Counted from the first letter of the stretch, positions 21,794-35,423 are shown. The stretch is 64,000 nucleotides of DNA from Nigrospora sphaerica (GCA_018287875.1 JAGVVL010000001.1:8246001-8310000); one strand, 5' to 3'. A program made the numbers and translations. The notes: a model not told the origin generated them from the letters alone.

Positions 21794-24700
21794 TTTTTCT
21801 CCTTCTCGCTTTCTCTAGTACCGGGGGGTGTCGGGGTGCGCGGCAGCTCGTCGGAGGCTGTGGGATTTTTTTTTCTCCCCAAGGGTGCGTCGGAAAGTGG
21901 CGGTTTTGGGGGGGGTTCGGTCGACGTAGGTGTGGAAGTGGGCGGCGCGCAAACCATCTTTCCCTTCAGGAACTGCTCGAAATTTTGGCGGGGCCCATCA
22001 TCGCCCTTGCCTAGGTCCATTGATAGCCCGTCGCGACAAGCGGCGGAGCTTGGGGCGCTGCCGGTGGCTGACGGCTGTTCTCAGCTGGCAACTTATAAAC
22101 ATGCATATGTACTCTGTTATGGAACTTACACCGGGAGCTTACTCACCCAAAGCACCCACTCCAGTAGGCCAAGGTATCTCGAGTTCAGGGTGATTATCAC
22201 AGCATGCTTGAAGTTGAGTCGTTCTGTAACTTCTACTTCGTTCGGGCTGTTTGCCCATTTCCAGTGGGTGTTGGCTTTTATCAAAATAGAGACTTGTGAT
22301 CCTGATTGGCAGCCATGAGCACCCCCGTAATTCCACGGCTTTCCCAGCGCTATGAGAGCGGCGGATCGAAGAATATGGGGAAATGGATATGGAGAGTTAG
22401 AGTCCAGCACGCATGCTTTAACCACGATAGTTGGATCCACGTGCAATTGTAACAGCCTCCATTTCCCAAACCAACGCAGCAACCCCCTCCCTGTGCCACA
22501 AAGTGCGAGTATTCCCAATCGCTGGTCTTAAGGTCTGAAACCGGCTCCTCTCTTACCAACGGAGTGGCCGCCTAGTCATATCTACATGATCAGCACCCAT
22601 TTCGAAACTCCTTACGGCCCTTCAAGGATACTTGGGGAGGGGGCCACGGGGCTCGGGGGTCCGATATCAGCTCCCTGGCAACATGCGGAACTAGTCGCTT
22701 GTGATCAGTACGTGGCGTGCAGCTGTTTTTGTTCCGCCCATCGACAAGCTCCTGAAGATAGGGGTGACCACTTATACAAGTTTTGACAGTTAGCCAGGCC
22801 GCTTGTAAAGCTGGTACGCCGACTGCTTCATGTAGCCGACGACTAGGCAAGGCCTATCCACTCCAAACATTTCCTACCCGTAACGGGGTGATACTTTCGC
22901 CCCTGCAGGAGGCTCGACCAAGGCGGTCTACGTCTCCTGGATAGTGACGATAGTGCACATTTCCGCTTAGCAGGACTGTATCAACGTGACTGTGATTCGT
23001 TTGGCCACGAAATACACGCGGGCTGCATGGCCGGAAACGAGGTACCTCCGCTGTCGGTGTCCAGCTTGAACAAGCCCACAGCCGAGGCCTGATACTCCGA
23101 CACATTGCCCAACTTCATTGTTCAGAGCAGTGGTGGGCGTTGGGCCATTTCTGGACAAGAGGAAGTCGAACTGCGCATGGATACAGCCGAGCCCAGCATC
23201 ATACGCTCAGGGGTGGTACGGTTCTCTCCGACGGGCCTTCCTTCCAGCATCACGTCAATCGGCTGCGTCTTGCTGAGACCACCCCCTCCCCTCCCCCCAT
23301 GTTGAGCTAGGTCGGGTTCAGCTGCGCGAATTGGACCATCGGGATTCCGCGCCGGTGAGCATGATGAGAACATGATGCCATGCTGATTGCAAGCGGACGG
23401 TCGCCGTACATTGGCATGGTCACGCAGGCAATAGGGAAGTCGAAACAGCCCTGTTACGGCCGCACATGGTGTTAGCTTGATAAATTCCGATGCTCGCGAG
23501 AGACTTGCACGGGTTAAGCGGCCAATTGGCCCCTTTGTCCGACATGTAGCTTAGCCCTCTCTACGAACGTGGCAGGTTCTCACGGGCTCCTCAAGTAATG
23601 GCCAGCTCGGCTTCGGGCACCCAAGACCCCGCGCCCTTGTGCAGCATGGTCTCCGGCCCGTAATGGGCCCCGCGCCCACAAGGCCCCCCAGGAGAGCCAA
23701 TGCCCGCGGCGTCGTGCTGAATGAAGCTCATTGTAAGACCCGACCACCCCGGGCGAAGGGGCTACGGATTGTGGCGTCGCTGTTGCAGAGTCGGGTGTCT
23801 TGACCGGGCCGTCCCCAGCACGGCAGTTAGTGTTGCCCTCCCTTGGCATTGTCGTGTACGCCCGTATACTCGGTTTCGCGAGACCTCCATGACGCCTTGG
23901 ATGAGAGACGCAGCTCGCAGCCACATGCCCGAACCATGTTTGTTTCGTGTCATAGGGCGCATGAATAAAACATCCATGAGCTGAGCAGAGAGCTGGGCCA
24001 ATGGGACGATGCACGAAAGCGCCTCCTTTGATCCCGCTGCCAACAAGCCGGGATCCGTGTCCACTCCACGCCTGTCAACATGGAACATCATCCTCGACGG
24101 CTGAGGCTGACGGCTTAGTAAACGACGACGCGGTAGAGCCAGTTCTGGTGTAAAGGAATATAGGCTCAATAGTGCTTCCAAGCTGGTGTGCCGTAAATAG
24201 GAACGGGCATTTCCTTTTGCCGGCCGTGATCGCTCGTTGCATCGAGCCTCATCGGCAACGGCAAGTCGCCGTGGCAAGGTACCTACCGCATAGGAACCGC
24301 GCCACGAATGTGAGTTTGAACTGCCCGCAGATCGCGCCACGGCTGCGGACTGGAGCGAACTCTTGATGTCGAGCATCATGACGAAGAGCGGTCCCTGCGA
24401 CCGCGGGATGCGCGCAAATAGAGAGAGGTCTGCAGATAGCCGCGAAAGACAACGTTCCCAGTCGCATATGGCATAGCTCTGCTATTGTCTGTGACACATA
24501 ATTAGCGGCGTGTCCGATCTCCAGGGCGCATTTCCTGGCCAACATGGCGGCGTCGGCTGATGGTGCACTAATGCCCACGGCTGGCAGGCAGGGCCCTGGC
24601 GGGCGTCGCCTACGTCCGCAGGGTCCAGCGGACGATCCTGTTCTTTTCCTTGGGTAAAAAAGAATTCTAGTTCACGATTTGCATAATGCGAGCCGGGAAC

Positions 24701-25596
24701 CGTGAGTCGCGGGTGGCCGTGGTGATGGCCCTAGGATTACCATGGCCGCTATGGTTTGTCAGACAGGCGGTTGGGATCGTGTTTCATAGGGGCCAGATGC
24801 GGTTAGATCTTCACATGGCACCAGGGGACGAAAGAAAAGAAAAGCAACGAGGGCAGCGGCCCTGCTGGAGTCGCCGGAGGACCGGAAAGCCCTGGGAGAC
24901 AACTGCAGGTTATGTCTGCAAGGGGCGTCGTGCCCGTCTTGCCCATCAAAACCTGGCCAAGTGTCTTTGCCGTCTCGCCGTCGTAGTAGTGCGTAGCAAG
25001 CCGACGCGGCAAGTGATGGATGGATGGATGAGCGGCCCCTCTTTGACCTCGCACTGGGGCCGACGGGGCAGGGCGTGGTCTACGCGCTGTGGCGACACGT
25101 TGTTTCTGCGCTTGCATTTTGCACCCGACAGTCTGGCAATCGGAGACGCTGAAAGTGGGGACGCCGAGGCCGGCGAAAATGGGTGCCCCTCCTGGCCTCC
25201 CACCCTGGGAGCAGGAATCGCATCGTTTCTCCGGGCCACATGATTTCCAGGATATTCATTCCAATAGCGTTGCCTGGCAGGCTCGGCGGAGGGGCAGCGG
25301 GAGGGTCTGAGACCCCCATGGTACCGCGGCATCCTGGGAAGCCGAAGATATCCAGTGTGAGACACGAATGCTCAACGAGACGGCCAGGCTTGTCATGTTT
25401 GCCAAGCCGCGAAGCCTGGCAGCACGACGCTCCGCAACGCATCGCGACGCGACTTATGTAGCGGAACCTGGCCAGCTGGCTGGAGGTATGTACCTACTTG
25501 CCGTGTGCGAATATGTACATATGTACCCGGAGAGCCTGGTCAGCCGGCCGAGGGGGTGGAAAGCGGTGATGGGTACGGATGATTCGCATACAACCG

Positions 25597-25706
25597 ACAC
25601 GACGGCACGGGCAGCAGCAGGAGCAGCGGTAGCAGTGGCAGAAGCAACCTAACACGACGGCACGGGCAGCAGCAGGAGCAGCGGTAGCAGTAGCAGAAGC
25701 AACCTA
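25597..25706. repeat. Tandem duplication, two 55-bp copies
   Basis: Copy 1 is at 25597-25651 and copy 2 at 25652-25706, followed by the first five bases of a third. The unit begins ACACGACGGCACGGGCAGC and contains AGC/GCA-rich sequence. I see one difference between the copies (GTGGCAG against GTAGCAG), which points to a recent duplication. Confidence 0.93.
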
Positions 25707-25734
25707 ACACGCACACTGCCAGACCGGGCTAGCC

Positions 25735-25802
25735 GTATGTATATGTATGTGTACGTGTGTATATGCGTGTGCGCGTGTGCGCGTGTACGTGCGTTGCGTG
25801 TG
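25735..25802. repeat. TG-rich microsatellite
   Basis: Imperfect (GT)/(GTAT)/(GC) alternating purine-pyrimidine sequence directly after the 55-bp duplication. Confidence 0.85.
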
Positions 25803-28116
25803 AGGAAAGCAACGCAGTTGGCGGTCCAATGGTGAATTGGGTCCAGGTCGAACCAGAATATGGGGTGGAGTGGCCGACTTCCACATTGTCGAAGAGTCGA
25901 AGAGTGACAGTGTAAGAAGAGGTTCATGGATTGGAATCCAGATGGATGATGGGATGGATGGATGAGAATGGAGGGCAGCCAAAAGCCCCATGCCCCACAG
26001 GAAGGGTGAAGGGCCCCCCATGTCGCTGACCTGAGCCCGAACACTTGCTGGGGGCCATAGTTGCGATTGGCTATAAGCAGGGGCCATGGCGTTTCAAACT
26101 CCCTGTCGCTTCCTGGCTGTCCTGGACGCCCAGTGGCTCACCGATGTTAGGCATGGGTTTTCTCAAACACCCGCGCAGGACGACGAGCCCAAAGAACGGT
26201 GTGCAGGTTTTTTTTTCTTCTTGGTCGCGTGATGACGCGCTGCTTCCTCTCGCCCGTGCTTGTGAGTGAGTGTGTGAATGTGTGTATATACAGGCCAGCG
26301 TCAGGGGTTAAATACTACTTATGCATCAATGTGCGGATGGAGGAGGAAAGGATGAGGCGTCGTCGGCGTCGTCTCGTCGAGACATTCATTCGTTAATCGA
26401 GTAATCTGCAGTTTCAAACCAGGCCCACCGCCGTTCTTCTACTACTGACTGTAGGGCCTCCATAATTCGTTCGAACCTATTTCCAGTACGAGTAGTACGT
26501 TAGTACATACACGGGATCCCATTACCTGCAACGAAACGCGGCCGTGCGGGGTGGACATGGCTGCCACGCACTGGCGCGAGCGTCCTTGCAAGTACCTACA
26601 TACCAGCGTCACCACCGCAGTACCGCACGGGAAAGGGACGTGCTTGGGGTGGTGGATATGGATCTATGGTATCCATGGTGGATGGCAGGATGGGATATGG
26701 GCGGGCGAAAGAGATGGGATGTCAGCAATTGGGTCTGGGCTCCTACAAACATCGAATCCAGGATGTACCCGCCCTCCACTTCCCCCCAGGACATCCATGT
26801 ACGGGGCAATGAGTATGCGTCGGCTACGCAACCTGACAGCGCGAGCCAGGGCGCGAGGTCATCAGACGAAGGAGGGGGTGGGTAAGAGGGAGAGAGAAAA
26901 ATTCAATAGCCAGCACATGTTAGCATTCGCAGTGTCGGCGCTTCTTGGGTCGATGGGTGGGATCGTCGTGGATTGGCGAGTTCCCGCTGCCCAGCTGTCC
27001 AGGTCTTTTCTCTTTCTGTCCCTCGCACGTCTCAAAGCAACACCCCGACATGAGCCTCAAACCCGCCCGACCAGATCCACTAGCCAATCGGCTATGTCGT
27101 AGTGCTTCGTATTCCTACCCATCTTCATGCTGTCTGCTTCACAATGCCCTATAGTTGCACATGCTGCCTGAGATGCTGGCACCCCGGGAGGGGAACCCTA
27201 GGACGATCAGCGCAGGCACCTCAGGCACGTCCTCGTCTCATCGCGCCTCCGCCGTCGTCCCAGACGGGTTGGCATGCTCCGAGTCCAGCAACCCCAAGCC
27301 AAGCACAACCGCTTTTCCCCTCGCCCCCCGCCAGGGCATGCCAGGCATGGGCAGGGCTGGCGAAGCGTTATGCACGTCGGCGGGCGGAAATAACGGCCGA
27401 CGGCTGGCCCATCGTCACATCCCAGGTCTCGATCTACTCCTCGTTCGGATGGGGAAGCACACACACACACACACAACGCTTGTTCACGCGAGCGGCGCTC
27501 CCCCTCTGGCCAGTTATGGCTGCAGCCGAGGCCTGACGCACATGGGTTCCCATTGGCGGCGGCCTTGACGGCTGTGTCGACGATGGCGCTAGTTACGGTG
27601 AGGCGGGTGGAGCAGATTACCCCTTGTGGACGCGCTCTCCAGGGCTCTTACACGCTCTCGTGGATCATTCACCCACCGGGACAGCCTCGCAAAGACATCC
27701 TGGCAGCCGCCCATAGGCACCGGCACCAGGTAGCATTGGTATTGTATACTTCGCACGTCGGTGGCATCGTGGCTGTCCAGCGCAGTCCGATGTCCAGTCG
27801 ACCCCAACCCGTGGTCAGCGCTAAAACACGGCCGTCGAAAGCACGGGACAAAGGGAAAGAAGCATGCGGAAGGCTTCGCACCTCCCGACAGGCGCCACAC
27901 GGTTGCGGGACGTCTGTTTCGAGTAATGGAAAGGCAGGTCCTCATCTAGAACCGACTCGGGAGACGTCAGAACTTGACGTGCCGCCTCGTTGGTCATGAC
28001 GACAGGCCTCGCTCGTGTTCGACCGTCCCGTCCGGACCAACCGACTGCGTATTCTGTCCGGTACGGAACCGTCTCCATCATATCCCGTCCGTCACCTGAA
28101 GAAAATGAAGATGGAC

Positions 28117-28135
28117 GGGGGGGGGGGGGGGGGGG
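28117..28135. repeat. 19-G homopolymer
   Basis: Nineteen consecutive G in the gene-poor stretch. The true length may differ through sequencing or assembly error. Confidence 0.85.
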
Positions 28136-30672
28136 CGGCGGCAACGGCAGACGCAGAAAGGCTAAGTAGCGGCGGCAGCAACAACAAGCAGCCAGCAGCC
28201 AGCAGCACCGCCGGCAGAAACCAGGGCAATAGCGGCGAGCAATAAAGCAAGGGAACCTGCAGCTTGGCGACTCGGTCTTGGGGGAGGGTCGCGACCAGCC
28301 CAGCCAGTGGACGATGGGCTGATTGCGCGCGCCGTTGTGTCGCGGCGGCGTCGCGCGTCGCTGATGAATGGGACAGGCCCCAGTCGATTGATTGCCAATA
28401 CCGAAGCCAGCATGGAATACGACCATGATTACCACGAGTCGGTAGTTTCTGACTGATGGTCTTGGCCTAGTCTTCGCGCCTTGTAGTACACCCAAGAGGT
28501 ACTAGGGAAAACTACTTAAGACTAGGCACGATGTACGGAGTAAGTGCACTCCCGTATGGTATGAATACCAGAGTACATTCATACTCACGACGGGGAGAAG
28601 GAGGGGGCGAGTGTGTACGTACTTCGTACATGGGGACGGCTGTTTGCGGGAGCGAGAAGCCAGGGCTCCAGTGCTGGTAGCGAACCCACCAGAGCTGATG
28701 AGGCCCTGAAAGCGGGTTGCCAACCCAGTCCTCGACCCGACCAGAGGCTGTCGCACCTTGTACAAGACTCCATTGGGAGGGTCGCCATCCAGGCTGAACG
28801 GTGTTGCGAGATCCAATCACATCGGACCCATCACGAAAGTGGCAGGAGGGGGAGAAACGCACGGCTGCCCGGCAGCAGCACCGCTTAAGTGGGTTTCGTT
28901 AGCATCAATGTAAAACAGCCTACGGAGGCAGAACGACGGCGCCACCCCTTCACCAAAAAAACCCCTCTGTAGTCATCGGCTTGGTACGCCTGGTGCTAGC
29001 GGGGGGGCCTGGCCCCCGGCTGCGAAGGCAGGAGGTTCCAGTCCATGGAGGTAGGTAGCATCGTCAGTCTGCGGGCTGGAGTTGCTGGTTGGAACGGCCA
29101 GCATCTTGGGAACCCAGTCCCACGACGCAGATGGGAGAGCCCAGTGGGATTCTCGGATCGTGGGTCAGGGCTCCCTCGCCCACCAACGTTTCCGAATAGG
29201 GCCACCGGCCGAGGGCGAGCGGCGTGGGGACATGGACATGGCGAAAGGCTTGTCCGCGCTCAAAGGGTATGGCAACGACGAGAAAGACAGTGGCCGGATG
29301 TAAGATGTATACATGGTGCAGTGCATAGAAAGACGCCTACGGTGTCGGCGGGATCCACGGAGCTTGGTAGGGACTGGAGAAAGGACCGGCGAACCGGAGA
29401 AGCCATTAGGAAAAGCAGATGAGCGCCGCATCAGGCCGGATTTATGTCTCGTTCGGCGTGCAAAACGGTGTCTGGCTTAGCATCACCGGCGCATCGAACT
29501 AAACAGGGCGTGCTGGACGTGCTGAACGTGCTGAACGTGCTAGAGCGTCCTCCTCTTCCACCCACACCCCCAAAGTCTATCGGGACGAAGCGCCAAGTCG
29601 CTGTCGACGCGCAGGGATCGGTCGAGTCGCAAATGCAAGCCCACTCTTCTCTCACACACAGCTGTGTCACTCCCTATCCCGCGTGTCCCCTTTCATAAAC
29701 TTCGAGGGGGGGTCTCCCCCTGGTCCGAGTAGTAGCGTTTCTGCACGTCTCGTTCCAGGTCGTTAGTGTTTCCCTTTTTCTACCTCGCAGCCACCCTGAC
29801 CCCTCCAAGCCCGGTCGTTGGCACACTTCTCTTTCCTCCTCCCTTCCCTCGACCCTCCCGACTCCCGATAACCCTAACCTCTCCGCCTCCCTGTCCGACA
29901 CGACGTTCGCGTGCTTGCTTCAAGAGTCCTTCGTTCTTCTTCTTCTCTACTTCTCTCCTTAAGTACAAGTAAAGACACGCCGCCGGGGTTCCGAGCGCAC
30001 CACACCCCCCAAGTTAGCACCTAGCAAGCAATAGACCCGTCTACTTCGCGCCCGCCCACTGATCTCGAGGGTCCGATCCGCTTTATTAATCAGCGAGCGC
30101 ACTTCGCCCACCACGAACCCCTCGGAGATACGAGACAGCGTCCGCCACGACTCGCCCGACGGTGCCAGCGAAAACCTCATCCCATCCCGGCACGTGGACA
30201 AAACCGCAGGCCAGCCTCGCCAGAAAACAAAACCGATTCGCACCTGTCTAGACGAGTCAGGCCAGCTTCGCCAGCCGAGCCCCAGGACTCTGATTTGGTA
30301 TAGGTCTCCAGCTTCTACAGGGACATCGGACCGAGGGAATCCAGTCGCCAAGTCGACTGCATTGCTTCTTCGAGATTGAAACAAAACTCGGCCGCCCAAC
30401 TCAGCGCTTCACCGCCCGGCGACAAGAGCCCGCAAACGAGCACAGCCGGGAACCCAAAGAACAGCACCCAGGACCACGAAGCTTGGATTGAATACGACGT
30501 TTGAAGACTACTCATTGGTCTTGCCATTACCGGTCTGCATATTTGCGGCATCTCGCAGGGCCAGAGCCTATTCGCAACCCTGCCGCCCAGCACAGTCAGC
30601 AGCAGGGTACTTGCCAATACGGCCAAAGTCTCTTTGCCATCTTCCGTGCAACCAACACATCTGGGCACCAGT

Positions 30673-32083
30673 ATGAGTGCCGCTATCGCCATGGCCCCTT
30701 CGCCGGCTCCCCACGACAGGCCTGGCTCTGCCTACACCGAGCTGTCCCCTGCCAGCAGCGCCAAGACGGCCGCTGCCAATGCCCCGCCCGCCACATCAGC
30801 ATCGCCATCGGTGCCTCGTACCGCCCTGCCCTCAGGCACACCGAACGCCTCGGCCCACCGCAACACCAGTGGCAGCCCTTCCTCGAGAAACGCCCAACCC
30901 GCCCGTTCCTCGCCGCCCAGCGCGTACGTCGCTCGTTCTTTCCCCCTTAACGTGCCACTGGTTGACTAATCCAAATGCGTGCAGGTCTAGAAACGCCTCG
31001 GGTTCCGCGCCTAAGATTGTAGTGAAGAAGGAGCCCGGCTCTCCCGGTCTGCCGGCGCCCCGCCACAGGCCGCGAAAGCTGGACCTGTCCAAGAACACCA
31101 TCACGGGGTCTGGCGCGCAAACAGCACGCCTCCCCGGCGGCCGAGACGGCACCCTCGGTATCCAGGAGGTCGGTCTCGCCTGTCTGTCGCCCGGCTTCAT
31201 CACGCAGGATCCCATCATGAAGGAGCAGCTACAGCGGAGTCTGAGCGTGAGGGAACAGCAGCGTCACATCATCGAGGCACGGCTACAGCAGCAGTCGGCC
31301 AAGGGCGACGGCCCCGATGCTCCCAAGGACAAGGATGCCGGCAATCAGTTTGCCGTCAAGACGCCAGGCATCTCGTCGAGGCGCAACAAGGTGCCCCCGG
31401 GACTGAGCATCGTGGCCCCGTCCCATGAGCAGTTCGCCAACGAGCGCGTCATCCAGTCGGCTCCGTTGGGCCAGACCTTCACGGGTAGAAACAACGCGCA
31501 GCCCCTGACGCGGCATATCGCCAACCAGCCGTCGAACCTATCTAACACATCCCACATCCACCATGTCCCGGCGCAGCAGACGGCGAACCGCCTGCCGCCC
31601 ATCTCGGACGTGTTTGGCCGGGGCCTGTCGTCGGCGCACCCCGATTCGCACAACAACCGGTCGCTGCACCCGGGCGCGAACCACGGCCCGCCCGCCTCGC
31701 CCGGCCACGCCGCGCAGCACGCACAGCCTCCGCTGTCGGGCCGGACACGCGAATACCGCTCGGCCGAAGAGGCCCAGCAGGAGCTGTCGGGTGGACGCCC
31801 TGAACTTCTACCCAAGATCGTGCACTACACGGGCCACCAGCCCCCGACGCCGCCTTCGCCCCGCAACGGCATGCCCATGCACGACAACAGCCGGAGTGGC
31901 AGCAAGCGACGCTCCCGCGCCGACTACGAGGAGGGCGGCAGCCCGCCTCTGGGCCACGGCCCCGCGCCGACGCGACGTGCCGGACCCTTCGGTGCCGGGC
32001 GGGACAGCCCCGACACGCAGCGCGCCAAGCGAGAAGAGTTCTTGAGGATTTGCGAGCGAGCATGGGATCTCTTCCACTCGTAA
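30673..32083 (+). CDS. Fungal protein of unknown function
   Basis: Two exons, 30673-30923 and 30985-32083, give 449 residues; the intron has a GTACGT donor and GCAG acceptor. I recognise no catalytic domain. Residues 1-90 are Ser/Pro/Ala-rich. A more conserved-looking block follows: KIVVKKEPGSPG, then PRKLDLSKNTITG, IQEVGLACLSPGFITQDP and the likely helical segment EQLQRSLSVREQQRHIIEAR at about 185-205. The rest is polar and low in complexity, with basic SGSKRRSRADYEE near 408. The protein ends REEFLRICERAWDLFHS, a compact amphipathic tail that looks like a docking motif. Nuclear location is a guess from the basic stretch. Confidence 0.72.
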
Positions 32084-33653
32084 AGACGCGGGCCTTGGTG
32101 CTCGGAACGGGCCCGGCCCGCTGTACAATTCAACCCTCTCACGAATCTCACGTCACGCTATGAACCACTTTCACCGACGTCTCTATGACGCCTCCTCGGA
32201 GGAAATCTGGGCAGTTTATCGTTGTCTCGCTTCACTTGGAGCCAGTCGCACCCTGTTCTCTTGTCGGCAGACGCCAAATTCGGGCCACGCCCATTGGAGG
32301 CCCAGGGACGTAATGTCTTCTGTAACAACTGCGTGTCCTATTCTTCCCAGCACGGAAAAGTGCCGGGACCACGATGGATCTCACCAGGGCGTGGCGCAGA
32401 ATGCCGCGTGATACATATGTCTACTCGATTCTGCCTGATGTCGGCGCGGCGCCTCGGGGCTTTTGCTGCGGGCCGGGCTCGGGCGTGGGCGGCCAGGTTT
32501 TGGCGTTTTCACACTTTTGGTGCCATGGTGGCACTATCCGGCCGGCGGCTCATCATTCTCTTTAACGTCAGGGGTTGCGATGGTGGTCATGACGGGGTGG
32601 GTGGTACGACCGGCCGCGAGGTCTCATGACGGGAACGAAACCCCAATGAGCAGACGACGGCTGGTGTGGAGGCAGGGAACAGTACCGCCGCAGAGGCAAT
32701 GCCGCAAAGGGCAACAACACTGTATCTATTTTGTGTTTTTTTCCTCTCTTGAAGATCTTGGAGTCTGGCGATATGGGCGGGGGAGTAGGTACGACGGCGG
32801 AGGAACTGGGGGCGGGTAAACGAGGCTTTTTCGGCCTCGTGCTTGTATAAATAATATCAACCCTACATGAACCAACTCTTTGTTGTGTTATATTCGCCGC
32901 CTCCGTCTTTGCTCCGGTCGAACCGGGGACGCCGGACTTGGTGACTGCTTCGCCCCCTTACGCTGGTTCTTCCGCTCGGGTACTTTCTGCTCGTCTCCTA
33001 GACGCGGCCGGAAAGGACCCGGGGTCTATTACAGATTACAGGCCTCGCCCTGGATTCAGTCATTGCGCCGGTCCCGGTGTGGGACCTCCGTCGTCAAGCT
33101 CGAGCCGGTCCTCATCCCCTCTCCTCCCCTACCTTCTCACGCGAGCTGCGCGCGTGCCGCACACCCCTCACCCCGACCCCGCCGTCACAGCGACGTCGGC
33201 CCTTTGCCCCAGCCCCCGGGCCTGCCCCGCCCCGCTGAGCTCGGGGCGCTGTGGGTCTCCGCCCCGTGCGGGGAGGGAGGGAGACCGGGCGTGCTTGGGG
33301 GGATGGCGCAGGCGCCTCCCGGGGGCAGGGAAAGAGGGGAGGGGGAAATACCGGGGCGTGTACCGCCTTCTTCGTGGCGGCGACCGGGGATTCCTTTCGG
33401 GGGGACCAAAGAAGAGAAGAGGGAAGGGGAAAAGGAGGAAGGTGCGGTCCGGTATCCGGACGCCGAACTGCCCTCCTTAGTCTCCGGGGGATTCGGCTTT
33501 CCCATTCCCTCACTGGCCTACCTGTTTGGCCCCGTCCATCCATTTCACATGACTCCAAATTACCCGATACTCCCTGGAGTTTACCGAACCCGACCCGGCG
33601 CGCTGATCCGCCGGCCTCGGGGTGGGAACCCAGGGGGTTGCCCATCCCTCGCG

Positions 33654-33691
<38 letters not shown>

Positions 33692-35423
33692 CGCGTCACC
33701 GTCGGCGCGCTCTGATTCTTCACCTCGCCTTTCGGCTCGGCTTGTTCCCCGTGTTGGGTGGGGACCGGATATTTGCGGCGAGCGGCGGCGGCGGCGGACC
33801 TACCTTCTCCGCGTCTTCCCAGCAGGAAGGCAGGGCCACCCTCCCTCCTCCGGGGAAAATGTGGCGACCCGGCCAAGTTTCCCAATAGAGAAAGGAAGAG
33901 AGGAAGAAAGCGAGGAAATTAGCCAAGTATGTAGTTGACCGGCACACCCGCTACGGCTCCTCGATGCCTTCCTTCTCCCCGCCTCTCGCATCATGGCAAG
34001 GCCAGCCCCCAGCCCCCCCCCTCCCCGGGGGCCCCCGTGCCCCCCGTGAAACTGGCTGAAACCCAGCAGCCCTGCCCCCCGCCGATGCGAACGAGCGGAC
34101 CGCCTTTGTCAACCACCGCCAACCCTTGCTTCTCCCTTTCTCCCCGGCCTGTCCCGCAGCACTAGCAGGAGGAACATCCAACAAGTCGTGCCACGTCGAT
34201 CCGGGGGTGTGGAGAGGCAACGGGGGCGCGACCCCATTCAGTCCGTCAGTCTCCCCCTCTCGCCTGGTTTTTCCCTCCGCGAGTCAGGCCGCGAGTTTCG
34301 GTCGAGAATACGTGTTTCTGCATTTTGCCCATGACGCAGCTCGGGATCGGCAAGTCCAAGAAACCCTGCGCAGCCCAAGCACTTTCCAAGGTGGCTTGGC
34401 AGGGTCTTGGAACGTGTTTGGGGATCGAAGTCACGAGCTAAAGTGGTTACAGACCAGATTCCCAGCCTTTGCCAAGAAGGCGGTACGGAACCGGGGGCGG
34501 GGCATCTGTGACATCAGCCCAGCACAGCCAAGCAGCGACAAGGGCGACTTCTGGACAGCAAAGGCCATTTTGTTTTTCTTCAATTGTCTCCTTTAGGGGG
34601 GAAGGGGGACCACGCACATGCGCGCGCGCGCGCCCCGACTCACTAGCTCGCCGCCTCCCCCCTTCAGCCGAGGCCGGCGAGGACGCAAGCGTGGCACCAC
34701 GACGGGTGCTACGGCCGTGAGAAGCCCGAAGAGACCGAACGGCCGACAAGGTTCAACAGCCACCGTTGGCCTCCATCCCATCTGCGGACTGGCCGCGTCC
34801 CCCTGCCGACCATCATGCACCCACAAACCTCCGCCCCTGTTCCCTCCGCCCCTCCCCCGCCCTCGAATCCGCGTCCCCTGAAGTAATCAGACGCTACTGG
34901 CTGCCGGACCACATTCTCGAGGCAAGGCCGAACGACTGAGCCGCCCAGTGCCTTTCCGTGAGCGTGCGAGTCCCCGGGGGGTGCGAGCTTGTTGCTGTTG
35001 TTACATGTCAAGTAGAGCCGACGCAGCGCGGTTCGCGCGCAGGCGCAGGGCGCATCGTGGTCCCTATCCCTTCAATGCGCTGCGCCGCCGTGGAATCCTG
35101 CTTGTTTGGGGAGGCTGTTCAAGTATTGTGCAAGAGGATCCGAAGTTGCGTCTTGAGAATCAAAAGTAAACCAAAAGTCAAAGCGAGAGTAACACCTCAA
35201 CTCCGTTGCTCAACTGCGGGAAAAGCCGTTCAGTCATAATCAGAAGGAAACCTTCCGGCCCGGCGGCGGCGTGCGATACTGGCGATGCCGGCCGACGAGG
35301 GTCGAGACCGTACCCGCGTCCATCTTCTGGATGGAAGCATGACAGGTGCAGCGTGTCTCGGGAAGGGCAATGAGTTGAAAAACGGCAGTGACGGCAAGCC
35401 CACGTATGGGACCGCAACTTAGG
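32084..35423. other. Convergent intergenic region, 3.3 kb
   Basis: Lies between the 30673 gene and the Hal4-like kinase, both ending here. From about 33100 to 34900 the sequence is strongly strand-biased (C-rich runs, CT repeat, GGGG runs), so long frames stay open on both strands without looking like proteins. A short CG run lies at 34620-34633. No gene, RNA or mobile element is supported. Confidence 0.5.
33657..33689. repeat. (CT)n microsatellite, about 16 units
   Basis: Uninterrupted CT dinucleotides. On the opposite strand this gives an (RE)n-type reading frame, which explains one of the spurious long ORFs here. Confidence 0.95.

Larger units (their letters stand above)
21794..30672. other. 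Gene-poor stretch, 8.9 kb
   Basis: No gene is supported over almost 9 kb. The left end (21794-22100) is the RPC19 upstream region, and the right end is the leader of the 30673 gene. Open frames are short and unspliced; the longest with a real ATG is on the minus strand at 24379-23762 (205 residues) and resembles no family I know. Tandem repeats, TG-rich DNA and a 19-G run are listed separately; a short CA run lies at 27458-27474 and a 9-base direct repeat of the type GTGCTGAAC lies near 29519-29545. No terminal repeats, transposase or reverse transcriptase motifs were seen. Confidence 0.5.

Noticed and set aside
33112..33885. Minus-strand open frame of about 257 codons
   Set aside because: Includes an (RE)n run from the CT repeat and otherwise low-complexity Arg/Pro; no start context, intron or homology signal.
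32880..33938. Long plus-strand open frame (over 350 codons)
   Set aside because: It begins at a TTG, crosses a CT microsatellite and is rich in Arg/Pro/Gly/Ser without any domain. It is explained by strand-biased C-rich DNA, and the opposite strand is also open.
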